From contig MLAK01001404.1 in assembly GCA_001839685.1 (NCBI GenBank), positions 62,001 through 126,000 on the forward strand: a stretch of DNA of 64,000 nt, written 5' to 3'. Both the position numbers and the translations under genes were made by a program. The notes beneath the pieces are model-generated. The model saw nothing but the letters and a program-made list of their open reading frames with translations. It had not been told where the DNA came from and did not search any database. Origin of the DNA: Tritrichomonas foetus (Eukaryota; Parabasalia; Tritrichomonadida; Tritrichomonadidae). Below, one piece after another: positions 19,679 to 29,540 of this stretch (positions are counted from its first letter, which is position 1; each line of letters begins with the position of its first letter).

Positions 19679-20329
19679 TGGTTATGGGTTAAGTGTCTCG
19701 ACAAAAGTTTTGGGGGTGGACCCAAATTTAATTTGAAACCGACATTGGGTATATACAAAAGTGTATCGTTTTTTATGATGAGGATGATGCGGCCAAATGT
19801 CAAATTAATTGTAAAATTAAATGCAACAGACTGAATAAATTCTCAAAAGTATCAAAATGTTTTTGATCTAATATCTTGTGATATTATATATTTGATGTAT
19901 TAAAAATGGAGCATAAATTAAAATTATGATGTATTAATTTTTGAAAGAATGTTTAAGTAACAATCATATGATTATTCTAATTTCAAATTTTGGACTGATG
20001 TGAAGGAAGTGTTATTCAAGTGTACAAAAAGAATTAATGCACTTTTTCATCAATTAGATACGGTTTTAATTGTATATAAACAAAAGAATTTATTTAATTA
20101 TCAAATGAAATGATGAGATCATTGAAATAATACAACTCAAAAGTATGATTTGCTTTATGTACAATTTTTATAATATTTCAATCATTGAGATTGATCTAAA
20201 ATGGTTCTGACTAACAGTATTCTTTCATGATGGTGATCGAAAGAAATTTTGGTATTAAACTTTTTCAGAATGAGTATTTTCAAAAGTTTACAAGTTAATT
20301 AAGGCGGTTAGTCGAAATCTTCATCCAAA
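19679..20329. other. Divergent intergenic region
   Basis: About 650 bases lie between the helical-repeat gene (-) and RPB7 (+), so two promoters are expected. The first 120 bases next to the helical-repeat gene are less AT-rich than the remainder. No frames or repeats are seen. Confidence 0.45.
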
Positions 20330-20854
20330 ATGTTTTGGGAAGTCACACTACAACAGAAAGTAAGAATTCACCCAATGAAATTAGCGAGTGACCTCACTAG
20401 CACCACAATTCAATCAGAGCTTCGTAACGCAGTCGAAGGAGTTATTACAAATGAAACAGGAATTATTCTCACAGTTCAGAAAATTGAAGGGTACGGCGTT
20501 GGAAAAGTATCACAGAGAACCGGTTTTGCTATATACGATGTAAAATATCGCGCAATTGTCTTTCGACCATTACCAAATCAAGTTATTGACGCTTTCATTA
20601 TCAACGTGAATGACCAGGGCATCAAAGCAGAAGCCGGTCCTCTCGAATTGTTTATCGCTAAGAAATGTATCAAGCCTGACTATGTTTATGATGTCGAAAA
20701 TACATCTTTCACAAATCGCAACAATTCAGAAGTTTTGATGAAAGGAGGAAGAATTAGAGTTAGAATTATTAATACAAAGCCACATACAGATTTTACAAAA
20801 CTTACAGCCACAGCCACAATGAATGGTGATGGACTCGGATATATATCATCTTGA
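20330..20854 (+). CDS. RPB7: RNA polymerase II subunit RPB7
   Basis: RPB7 forms a stalk with RPB4 on RNA polymerase II and binds nascent RNA. The 174-residue length is standard (about 172). The N-terminal tip domain opens MFWEVTLQQKVRIHP, contains the strand FAIYDVKYRAIVFRP, and is followed by the S1/OB-fold half (VIDAFIINVNDQGIKAEAGPLELFI) and the terminal GDGLGYI. The strong fit to RPB7, rather than RPC25 or the archaeal form, rests on these strings and the length. The start codon lies 9 bases after a TTCATCC string. It precedes the RRM gene in the same orientation. Confidence 0.92.
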   Translation: MFWEVTLQQKVRIHPMKLASDLTSTTIQSELRNAVEGVITNETGIILTVQKIEGYGVGKVSQRTGFAIYDVKYRAIVFRPLPNQVIDAFIINVNDQGIKAEAGPLELFIAKKCIKPDYVYDVENTSFTNRNNSEVLMKGGRIRVRIINTKPHTDFTKLTATATMNGDGLGYISS

Positions 20855-21334
20855 ATATTCAATTAGAAATTTGATTCTTTTTTCACTAATAAAAATGATA
20901 AAAAACTGATCTTATATTAAAAACCAAAAGTACATATTAATTTGTTTTGTTTTGTTTTGTTTTTTTTTTATCCAATTTAATTCCAGATTTTGGTATAATT
21001 ATTTCATTACAAACAGAACACAACAATCATTAAGATGATTTACAAATGACGAATTAGATATATTTTCTTTTCACTCAATTAAATAGTTCTTCATACTTTT
21101 GATTGGCTTAAGCCACTCCACATCTCTGAATGAGCTTATCTTTTTTTCATGATACCAACCAATTTGCTTATCTGCACGGCTGAATATTTTTTCAAAAATG
21201 TCGAAACTTGAATCACCATGGTGATTCTTACTTTGACCATGTTGTAAACAAAAATTCAAAGATTTACAAAAGATTCATTGACTAATTCGAAAGGTCAAAA
21301 AAAAGGCGGTTACAATTTATTTCGAGATCAAAAA
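20855..21334. other. Intergenic, with a short pentamer repeat and a doubtful minus ORF
   Basis: The spacer contains a TTTTG microsatellite at 20941-20960. It also has a 62-codon minus-strand ATG frame at 21071-21259 whose product is charged and not low-complexity but matches nothing I know. The latter could be a small gene divergent from the RRM gene, with about 75 bp between starts, at low confidence. Confidence 0.4.
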
Positions 21335-22585
21335 ATGAATCAATCTCCACCTCCACCGAATCCAAATTACCAACAACCTCCTCCGCAATATCCTTATCCC
21401 CCCTATCCACCACCCTACCCGCAAATGCCTCCTGGCGGAAACCCCCCACCAGGATATCCGCCACCACCTCCGAATTACGCACCGCATTACCACCATCGTA
21501 GCGGATATCGAAGCCGTGATGGTTACCATTCAAAACGTAGCGATTATCATGACCGCGGTCGCCGAAATAATTATAGTTCAAGAAATGACCATCAGGAAAG
21601 ACACGATCCAATCCACACCGTTTTCTTTTTCAATGTTCCATACGATGCCTCCCTTGAGGAATTCACCAATTACGCCTCCCAATTTGGCGAAACAAATCAT
21701 ATTTTTACCAAATTCGAAAAAGGAATTGCTTTCGTCACTTTTTGCGACATCAGAGACGCCGAAAAAGCGGTTAAATCAGAATACGGAAAAATTAACGGCA
21801 GAGATATCAAAACATCATTCGCATATCGACCGCCTGCGCATTCCAAGCGTGATCCATGTGAATCCTGTTCTACTGTTCAAGTGAAGGTTATCTCAGACAT
21901 ACCGAAGAGCACTTTAGAAAATGTTAGAGACGCTTTAGCGAAATTTGGCGAAATTCGTTCTGCTCACGAGGGAGACGATAAAGGTGAATTTATCATCAAA
22001 TTTTTCAATCTTAAATCGGCCAAAGAAGCAGTTGCAAATAACGGTCTCGACATTCACGGCGAAACAGTTCGTATAGAATACCTGCCAGAAGAAGACGAAG
22101 GCGACGATCCCGCTGAACATCAATCACCTCACCATCATCACAGTCGTTCAAACAGCGACCGCAACAGCTCGAATGGTCCAAGTTCGAATGGATTCCCTCC
22201 TCCACCTAGCTATGGCCAACCTTATCCACCGTTTGATCCTCTAGGCTATCCGCCAGGTGCGCCCTACCAAATGCCGCCAGGATATCCAGCACAGCCGCCA
22301 TTCCAGATGCCGCCAGGATATCCAATGGCGCCGCCACAAACTCAAGGTTTCCCGCCTCAGCAAGTTCCAGCACAACAACAAATGCCGCAACCACAGCAGC
22401 AGCAACAACAACCACAGATGCAGCAATATGGAATGCCACCACAGATTTCGTCAGATTACTCACAACAGATGCAGGCTGGAGTGCCACCGCCGCCGCCGCA
22501 ATATCAGACACAATTAAGCTCAGCACAGCCACAACCAAAGGGCGTGTCGGAGCAGCAACTGAAGAACTTCGATAATTTGCTTTGA
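21335..22585 (+). CDS. Two-RRM, proline/glutamine-rich RNA-binding protein
   Basis: The 416-residue protein has a Pro/Tyr/Gly-rich head with PPxY-like repeats and an Arg/Tyr/Ser-rich linker. RRM1 follows at about 93-164 (RNP2-like VFFFNVPY, RNP1-like KGIAFVTF), then a more divergent RRM2 at about 181-251 (GEFIIKFF as RNP1). The last 150 residues are Pro/Gln/Met/Gly-rich low complexity, with QMPPGYP occurring twice. Such proteins bind single-stranded RNA and tend to condense. The frame begins with TTG at 21278, but the first ATG is 21335. The RRM pairing recalls Mei2/TIA-type regulators, but I cannot name an orthologue. Confidence 0.85.
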   Translation: MNQSPPPPNPNYQQPPPQYPYPPYPPPYPQMPPGGNPPPGYPPPPPNYAPHYHHRSGYRSRDGYHSKRSDYHDRGRRNNYSSRNDHQERHDPIHTVFFFNVPYDASLEEFTNYASQFGETNHIFTKFEKGIAFVTFCDIRDAEKAVKSEYGKINGRDIKTSFAYRPPAHSKRDPCESCSTVQVKVISDIPKSTLENVRDALAKFGEIRSAHEGDDKGEFIIKFFNLKSAKEAVANNGLDIHGETVRIEYLPEEDEGDDPAEHQSPHHHHSRSNSDRNSSNGPSSNGFPPPPSYGQPYPPFDPLGYPPGAPYQMPPGYPAQPPFQMPPGYPMAPPQTQGFPPQQVPAQQQMPQPQQQQQQPQMQQYGMPPQISSDYSQQMQAGVPPPPPQYQTQLSSAQPQPKGVSEQQLKNFDNLL

Positions 22586-23061
22586 ATGATATAATTTGTT
22601 TGCTATTTTATTATATTTTCTAAATAGCTTTAAAAAAAAAAGAATGTATTATTTTTAAAAAATGGAGTGATTTGCTTTTGTCAACTCAATTTTCCTTTTT
22701 ATTTTTATTTATTTTAATTTCATTTGTTAGTTCACCATCATATAGCATTTAAACTATTTGGGAAAGGTGCCCTCCCTCAGTTTTTCACACTAATTCTGTG
22801 ATGAGCTTCACTTCGGAAATCATCATTTCGAATTGAGAAAAAGACCTTTTCATATCGATTCCAAAATGTTTTCACAGATAGCAAATAAATGAAAACATGT
22901 CAAATAATTTAATTAATTGATGAATGATTCCTTGACATGGAAAATGAACCAATTTCATATATTCAGATGAAAGAAAGTTATTCATATTGATTTCATTGTC
23001 TTGATGAATCAACATAAATCATTTTTTTATTTGAATTTTATTTTATTAATGTTGGGATTCT
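22586..23061. other. Intergenic
   Basis: This AT-rich spacer lies between the RRM gene and the decayed ankyrin gene. Nothing else is seen. Confidence 0.45.
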
Positions 23062-23942
23062 TCAATGTGAATGTGGAAATGTGTAGACTGAGACAATTCT
23101 ATGCACAACTGTTGCATTGATTAAGGTCATATATTTCATGAAAAAGTTGAAAGGGGAATAGTTACTGATGTGAGATAAATATATTATCAAATTTATTATA
23201 CCCATTTGATACACTTCTTGCAATGGTGTGAGGGGAAAATCATCATTAATTCTTCGTGAAAATATTGTTGAATGAAAAGTAAAAAATACAAATTTCATTT
23301 TTTGCGTTGATGTCGATACTTAGATGTTTCAATAACAATTTTATAATCTCAAAAATCCCCACTAAACATGCAAAATGAGGTTGTGTATCTTGAAAATTAA
23401 ACATAAATCTCTTTTGAAAAGAAAATAATAACCAAAAATGAGAAAGAAAAACTCTATTTGTTAAGTTGGTGTTAATATTTGGTTGACTAAATAACATTTC
23501 TACAATTTCTAAATAGCCTCACCAGGATGCTGCATGATGTGGTGTTTATTGAATATCAACTATATATTCAATATGAATACAAAGAGTAACATGAAGTAGA
23601 AATAAATAGACAAAACAAAAATGGAAAATATACCTCAGAACGTTTTAGAATTCCCCGGATACCACTAGCTGAAATATTTACTAACATTTCATCATAATAA
23701 TACTTGTTATATTCAATTTCATCAAGATTTATGTGGTTAGCGGAAACCTTTGAAAAAAAATCAATATTTGTTGCGTGATTAATTCTCAATAGCATATCCA
23801 ATATTGGATAGAAAGAGATAGAGAATAAGTAATGGCAATATTCGAAGATTTCTGGTCGATAATATTCAATTGTTTTATGATAAATAGAGAAATTTTTATG
23901 TTTTCTTCTTAGATAAGATTCAAGTTTTGTTTTGTCTTCCAA
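23062..23942 (-). pseudogene. Decayed ankyrin-repeat protein gene
   Basis: The minus strand shows ankyrin-repeat signatures broken by stops and frameshifts. Near 23545-23450 one frame reads TPHHAASW, a TGA stop, then GYLEIVEMLFSQPNINTNL. Near 23370-23310 it reads FEIIKLLLKHLSIDINAKNE. Near 23250-23190 another frame reads PLTPLQEVYQMGIINLIIYL. All are recognisable T-P-L-H-x-A-A ... G-x-x-E-I-V-x-x-L-L units. A 124-codon frame at 23568-23942 upstream is probably the former non-repeat N-terminal part. Ankyrin-repeat families are very large in parabasalids, so a dead copy is unsurprising. Confidence 0.75.
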
Positions 23943-24151
23943 AATATAAATAATTTCATAGATACTTCAAATAACACAATATTTCGAGGAGGAATCGACT
24001 ATTCTAGAAGACTCATATTATTTTTTCAATACTGATTATTTATTAAAAAAGATGATCCTTTTTACATATAACAATCCACTGCCTCTTTGGTTGATATTGA
24101 TTTCACGAAATGAATAATATTATCTGATTGAAAAGCTATAGCGATATATGT

Positions 24152-24470
24152 TTATGAATGTTTTTCTTTTCGAATGTTAGATATACTTGACAGATCTCGA
24201 CTTTGATCATGATGGTGACTGTCATTTTGATCATGAATTTCACTAGGGGTTTGACTTGGTTTTTGATATCTTTCATCTAATTTGTATAGTTGTTCCTTAT
24301 CATTTTCTTTTTTTACGAAAACAGAATCTTGAAATCTTTAAAAGTTTTTATCTGATGAAAATGAAAAGGTTCAAGTTCCAGCTTCTTTTTATTTCATTGG
24401 CAACCAAAGAAATATCCAAAATCGATTTTTAAATTTCGTGAATGTAAGCCAAAAGTTCAACAATTCTGAC
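24152..24470 (-). pseudogene. Decayed protein-coding fragment, identity unclear
   Basis: On the minus strand an open segment without an ATG at 24152-24337 encodes a natural-looking, charged tail (PSQTPSEIHDQNDSHHHDQS). Just upstream a different frame gives KKLELEPFHFHQIKTFKDF, preceded by a TGA and by LKIDFGYFFGCQ. The IDFG string recalls the activation loop of protein or phosphoinositide kinases, but the similarity is short. The switch of coherent coding between frames and the stops imply a dead gene. Its full extent upstream is not resolved. Confidence 0.45.
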
Positions 24471-25617
24471 TGGCATTTTCATTTTATCACAACAAGTAAT
24501 GAAATCAGCATCTTATGCAATTTTTGTTAGATTTCAATTGATTTTTTGGAATTCTTGCAACCACATAATACCCAGAGACATTTTATTATTTAGAAATTCC
24601 TTGATCTAATGTTTGTCAAAATGTTAATACAATCTTCATTTGTTTTATTGGCAAATATTTGATCTAAAAAGGATAACTTTATTTGAAAGTACTCATGAAG
24701 GACAAAAATGCTGAGGGTCACCAAGCATCTATTCTTTTACCATTATTTTGCAAGGGAACACCATGGTATCGAAAGTTCACAATGATGAAAGTATTTTATT
24801 CACTAAATCTTACGAAAACCGAAAAAATGCTATCATCGAAAAAGAATTGTGATTTTTATATACTCAACTTTACTACAACACTTTTTTAGAAAAACATCAG
24901 GTTGTTTAAAACAATAAAATTGGAAATATTTACTTAAAAAAATAAATTTATTCAAGATTAGCTAATTATAAAGAAGATGTATCAAACCTTCATTATTTGG
25001 AGTATGATAAGAGTACTCATGAATAATTTAGAGATTGTCATTCATTTTATTACATTTTAATTCATCACTCAATGAATAACTTAATGGCTGAAAAACTCAA
25101 TGACTAAATAACTCAATTACTGAATAACTTAATGATTGAATAGCTCAATGACTGAATTTATAAATCTTCATTCTTCATTTTGATTTTGTGATAGTTTTGT
25201 AAAAAAAAGTTTTAGAAGTTTTTTGTAAGTGATATTTTCACTATTTCTTCAATCCACATTTAACTTACGAGTCGAGTTCAATATCGTAATAATATAGCAT
25301 GTTTTTCAAGATAAAATCATTGCACATAATTGTCAAATAAAATCATCTCTAACAATCAATGAAAGAAAGTCATAGCTTTTCTGAAGTATTAACATGTCCA
25401 ATAATTTAAATATTTCCCACTAAACAATTAAATGGAAAATATCCAAAAATCAGGCGAATTTTGCAATAAAAATAATTATCGTTTCAGAACTTGGAAGAAA
25501 TTTCAGCAATTTTTGGTTTTAGCATTCATTTTAGTACCTCCTCCTTCTTTAGAAGAGGCTTCTCACAAAAAACAAAAATGGCGGGATTATTTATTATTTC
25601 TTTAGGAAAAAAGACAA
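24471..25617. other. Gene-poor stretch with a 16-bp tandem repeat
   Basis: No convincing gene is present. A 68-codon plus-strand frame at 24683-24889 opens with TTG and has mixed coding-like flavour in two frames, so it may be another relic. The tandem repeat at 25073-25152 is listed separately. Confidence 0.4.
25073..25152. repeat. Tandem repeat, five units of 16 bp
   Basis: Five head-to-tail variants of tgaataactcaatgac are seen (for example tgaataacttaatggc, tgaaaaactcaatgac, taaataactcaattac). The period is constant at 16 with 2-4 substitutions per unit. It is not in a gene; the nearest is the HMG-box gene. Confidence 0.85.
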
Positions 25618-26148
25618 TCAATGGTGGGGATTTTGGAAAGAATGACTTAACGTCTCCTCAAGCATGTGAAGGTGGACGTCGCTTTCCGGCACGATATTCT
25701 GAATCTGGAGATACTGCAAAAGAACTTGGTTCTGTAGCACGCTTAGGCATTGTCGAAGTTCCTCAGGGGGAAGGCTGACCAAAGTATTAATGTCTGGAAT
25801 ATCGAAATGTTGTTTTGGAAAGTCGCTGGACTTTTTTGCGCTTCGTTTCTGTTTCGCTTTATCGTATCCGTACTGTGGGTTTTCTTCTTTGAATTTTTTC
25901 TGCTCTTCTTGTGCAGATATTTTATATGGATTCTTTTGTTCTTCAGTCAATTTATTCCATTCTGTCGCCAATAAACTCGATATTTCAATGTTAGACATTC
26001 CTGGATGCGAATCTCGATAAAGTTTCCTATTTTCGAGGCAAAATCGAATAAATGCATTTGCCGGTCGTTTCTTCTTTGGGGCATCGTCCATTTGGTCCTG
26101 CATGGCAGTCATAGGCATGTCGAATCCATCGAGGAAGACTTGTTCCAT
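25618..26148 (-). CDS. HMG-box DNA-binding protein
   Basis: The 176-residue protein has a single HMG box at about residues 24-94. It starts PKKKRPANAFIRFCLENR, keeps the second-helix pattern NIEISSLLATEWNKLTEEQK and the third-helix KKFKEENPQYGY. The basic patch KAKQKRSAKK follows. The PKKKRPANAF opening and EWNKL core are those of sequence-specific (SOX/MATA-like) as well as structural HMG proteins. The C-terminal 65 residues form leucine-rich helices (ELRQCLSVLQNQVLLQYLQI), which may mediate dimerisation. Start is the ATG at 26148. It is divergent from eL37, with 192 bp between starts. Confidence 0.9.
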   Translation of the reverse strand: MEQVFLDGFDMPMTAMQDQMDDAPKKKRPANAFIRFCLENRKLYRDSHPGMSNIEISSLLATEWNKLTEEQKNPYKISAQEEQKKFKEENPQYGYDKAKQKRSAKKSSDFPKQHFDIPDINTLVSLPPEELRQCLSVLQNQVLLQYLQIQNIVPESDVHLHMLEETLSHSFQNPHH

Positions 26149-26340
26149 TGAAGTTGATTTTGGTGTAGAGAATTACTGAAAATTTTTGAGTTTTGTAAAG
26201 TAGTCAAAAACACTAAATATTTCTGTTAGACATTTTCAAAGGTTTATTCTTCGCCTAAATAATCACAGAAATTTGTTTTCCATGGTTAGAGCTAAATATA
26301 TTCAGAAAAAATTGAATAAGTAAGGCCAACCTTTCGAATC

Positions 26341-26589
26341 ATGGGTGCAGGTACTCCATCTTTTGGTCCACGCCACAACAAGTCACACACAGTTTGCCGC
26401 CGTTGCAACCACCGCTCATATCATATCCAAAAAGGAAAATGCGCTTTCTGCGGTTATCCAGACGCCAGCATGCGCCATTATGCATGGGGAAAGAAGGCCC
26501 ACGCTAAGAGGACAGTCGGAACAGGCCGTATGAGCCACTTAAAATACTGCCTTAAGGCCCTCGCCTCCACTTATGCTCCAAAGAAATAA
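26341..26589 (+). CDS. RPL37: 60S ribosomal protein eL37
   Basis: eL37 is a small zinc-binding protein of the large ribosomal subunit. The 82-residue product keeps the family opening (GAGTPSFGPRHNKSHT), the four zinc cysteines at 19, 22, 34 and 37, and the basic tail (KKAHAKRTVGTGRMSHLK). Codons are GC-richer than in the neighbours, as expected for high expression. The upstream sequence carries TAAGGCCAACCTTTCG within 20 bases of the ATG. Confidence 0.97.
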   Translation: MGAGTPSFGPRHNKSHTVCRRCNHRSYHIQKGKCAFCGYPDASMRHYAWGKKAHAKRTVGTGRMSHLKYCLKALASTYAPKK

Positions 26590-26926
26590 ATTATCCCTCG
26601 TTTATTAAAGACCAAATTATTATATCATCAACCGTTTCTTCTTTCTCTCTTTAAATCTCCTCCAATTAATCCATAGATAGATATCAATTCATTGAGTATT
26701 GCGGCTCTTATTTTTTCTATAATAATTATCATCAAAATATTTATTCGAAAAAACTAATCACTAAACTTTCCGAATTATTATTCAACTAAATAGAATAAAA
26801 TAAAATATCATAAAATTAAATAAGTTAGAATAAGTTGGAATGAGGAAATGCAAAAAAAATTATTCATATAATTTAATAAATGTTCTTTCCTATTATCGAA
26901 AAAAGAATAACACAATTCTAAGAAAA
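26590..26926. other. Intergenic, convergent
   Basis: An AT-rich spacer between the 3' ends of eL37 and the dynein intermediate chain gene. Nothing is seen. Confidence 0.45.
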
Positions 26927-28948
26927 TCAAGCATCTCTAGCTTCAATCAGTTCGAATTCTTTGATCATTTTCGCATATTCTTTTTCAAACTGAACCAGCT
27001 CAACGTCAACTTTTTCATCGTCGATATCTTCTTCTTCTGTTTCTTTAGTTTCACCTTCAACTTTAGTTCCAGTTGCTTCAGTGTTTCCTTTCTTTGCGTC
27101 AGCTGCTCGTTGCTTGAATCTTTCATCTGTCTGTTGGACGAATCCTTTCTGTTGTTCGATGAATTGTTTCATCTGTTCTGCTTCTTCATTATTTGGCTTC
27201 GACATGAAATCAGGCACTTTATAAATCATTAAAGAACCATCACCACAGCCAACTGCCAAAAGTTGTTTATCATTATGACCAACACCGAAGCTGAGACTTA
27301 TAACTTTCGAACTTGCAACCGACTGAGTGAAAAGACATTCATGACTTTTATCTAAAAGTGCCCAAACTTCAACTTCGCCGTTTTCTTTACCAACAAGGAA
27401 AACTGATGGCCGTGTCGGTGAAAACACAACACAAGTAATAGCCTGTGGTCTTGCTGAGCTTCTGAATAATTCCATGACACCACTCTTTAGATCAGCAATG
27501 ACGATTTGCGCTCTGTCGCATGAAAGGAAGACTCCATGTAAAAACGGTGATTCAATGAAGCTTAATGCAGTATGATACAAAAGTTGCTGACGAGTAGTAA
27601 CTGCTGGATTTTGACGTCCAGCCAAAGATCGATCCAAACCATTAACCCAGTTAAAAGCAAGAACTTCGCCTTCTTCAGTGATGATGCGGGCATCACCAGT
27701 AAGCTTCCCTTGTTCAGCTACGATATGGAAAAGACGAGTTGGCAAGAAAATTCCGGTTTTTGGTGATTTCAAAATATTCATGGTGAAAACTGGAGTCCAT
27801 TCATTAATTAAAGAAGCACCTGGTAAAAATCCATCATTATTTGTATGAACATTAACAGTATCAATATTTGTGTCCCATACAATTAAACGCCCATCTAAAG
27901 AAATTGTCATAAATTGAGAAGTCACTTCACATGCATCAAGTTCACCAATACGGAGAATCTTTTGACCGGGCGGAAGCCATTTGAGATCACAAATTGGTTG
28001 AGATGGACATTTTGTTGGTGCTAATGTTGGCGATATGATCATGCTTGAGAATTTTGCATGATAAAAAATGCTGAAAGAATCTTCTGTTGAATATCTGTTT
28101 CTTAATTCAGCTGATATTCTTGTTTTTTCATCTGATAAGTCATATAGCACCACTTGCCCGTTTTCGCAGCCACCAACAATCAAGTTTGGGTTTGTTGGAC
28201 AGAACTTGAAAACTTTGACAACAGCAGGTGCTTCAAGAACATATTGCGGATGAAGAATGGATTGGAAATTCCACACAAATATGTATTCAACTGGCGCGTT
28301 AACCCAACTATCTAAATATTTATCAAAGACGTTGGTTGACGCAAATGAGATGGCAATGGTATCATGCCTACCTGGCATCCAATCAATACAACAGATTGGC
28401 GAATTAAAACGAGCATCTTTAAGTGATAGAAATTCTTTCAATTGTGATACACTGAAACTTTTAACGAGTGAATCGTCTGATGCCGTAAGGTTTGCTAATT
28501 GGTCTTTAAAGATGTTTGATGCCATATTTGAGTCCAAAATTGGAGTAATTCTTTCTTGAACTTTTTTGATAAATTCCAAAAAGTTATCCTGCTCTTGAAT
28601 CGATTTACTGAACTCTGGAAGCATAGTGACAAATTCTGTCTGTGCTGATGAATTGACTTTTCTCGACCAGTGCGATTGGGTGGCGGAATCTGCGACTTCG
28701 GCTGAAGATTGAATACCAGTTTCTTTGATAGAACGAGTTAATTCGAAATTTGGATCGTTGAATGAACGAAATTCGACGAGACCTTCTGTGCCAAGATGTG
28801 AATCTCGATCAACAAAAGTTCGTTTCTTGTTTAAATCTTTAAATGGACGTGTAATTAATAATTGGTATTGATTTCGATTAGTTGAGATGTTGAGTTGTTT
28901 GACTTCGTCTTCGGTTGATAACTGAACTGGGGCTTCTTCTTCCGTCAT
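26927..28948 (-). CDS. DNAI3: Axonemal dynein intermediate chain, DNAI3/WDR63 (IC140) type
   Basis: WDR63/DNAI3 is an intermediate chain of the two-headed inner-arm dynein I1/f. The 673-residue protein has a 170-residue head with SATQSHWSRKVNSSAQTEF, then a linker ending SLKDARFNSPICCIDWMPG. A WD40 propeller follows with VFKFCPTNPNLIVGGCENGQ and later blades (VVFSPTRPSVFLVGKENGEV, AVGCGDGSLMIYKVPD). These strings match WDR63 better than DNAI1/2 or WDR78. A short charged coiled tail (MKQFIEQQKGFVQQTDERFK onward) ends the protein. It is shorter than animal WDR63 (about 890). Its gene is head-away from UTP15. This supports motile flagella. Confidence 0.85.
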   Translation of the reverse strand: MTEEEAPVQLSTEDEVKQLNISTNRNQYQLLITRPFKDLNKKRTFVDRDSHLGTEGLVEFRSFNDPNFELTRSIKETGIQSSAEVADSATQSHWSRKVNSSAQTEFVTMLPEFSKSIQEQDNFLEFIKKVQERITPILDSNMASNIFKDQLANLTASDDSLVKSFSVSQLKEFLSLKDARFNSPICCIDWMPGRHDTIAISFASTNVFDKYLDSWVNAPVEYIFVWNFQSILHPQYVLEAPAVVKVFKFCPTNPNLIVGGCENGQVVLYDLSDEKTRISAELRNRYSTEDSFSIFYHAKFSSMIISPTLAPTKCPSQPICDLKWLPPGQKILRIGELDACEVTSQFMTISLDGRLIVWDTNIDTVNVHTNNDGFLPGASLINEWTPVFTMNILKSPKTGIFLPTRLFHIVAEQGKLTGDARIITEEGEVLAFNWVNGLDRSLAGRQNPAVTTRQQLLYHTALSFIESPFLHGVFLSCDRAQIVIADLKSGVMELFRSSARPQAITCVVFSPTRPSVFLVGKENGEVEVWALLDKSHECLFTQSVASSKVISLSFGVGHNDKQLLAVGCGDGSLMIYKVPDFMSKPNNEEAEQMKQFIEQQKGFVQQTDERFKQRAADAKKGNTEATGTKVEGETKETEEEDIDDEKVDVELVQFEKEYAKMIKEFELIEARDA

Positions 28949-29540
28949 TTCAATAATCCAAAACCTAACGGATCCTAATTAAATCAAAATACGATCAAGA
29001 TACATTCAAAACTTAATTTATAAACGGTCTCTATATTTTCGAAAACATTCAAAATTTTCTGAACTATATCGCATCAAACACTTTGATTCATTCCTCAACT
29101 GAAGTTTTCTCTTGATATCCACATTCTTCCTATGTATTACTTCTTTTCCTTAAGTTATTATGATATAAAATTGAATATATCAAATTACACTTAATCATTA
29201 TAATTATTTGAACAAGTAATTCATGAATCCATATGAGAGAAAAATACTCAAGATACCATGTGAAGTTACTTTAGATGCTATATTTATAAAAACATTATCA
29301 AAACTGGTTGAACCTTAAAACAGTTTCAATTTGTTTCAAATGGAATTAATCATGAGTGTCACTAAATTAGTAGAATATTTTGAAATGAGCAAAAGGAAAT
29401 ATAAATTTTCATAAATTTGTTTTAGTGTGCTTTTATTGACGTCATTGGGTGAATTTCTGGGCGGGAAATATAGAGCACAGAAATCACTCCAATATCTATT
29501 TATCTATTACATATTAATAAATATTAATTAAATAAAAATA
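28949..29540. other. Intergenic, same-strand genes
   Basis: The spacer lies between the 3' end of UTP15 and the 5' end of the dynein chain, both on minus. No frame or repeat of note is present. Confidence 0.45.

Noticed and set aside
21071..21259. 62-codon minus-strand ORF
   Set aside because: Has an ATG and balanced composition but no similarity, no length and no context; not called as a gene.
21302..21312. AAGGCGGTTA shared by the RPB7 and RRM gene upstream regions (also 20301)
   Set aside because: It resembles a Myb-type site, but only two copies are seen, so chance is not excluded.
24369..24385. GGTTCAAGTTCC as a tRNA B-box
   Set aside because: No A-box, no acceptor stem and no anticodon arm around it.
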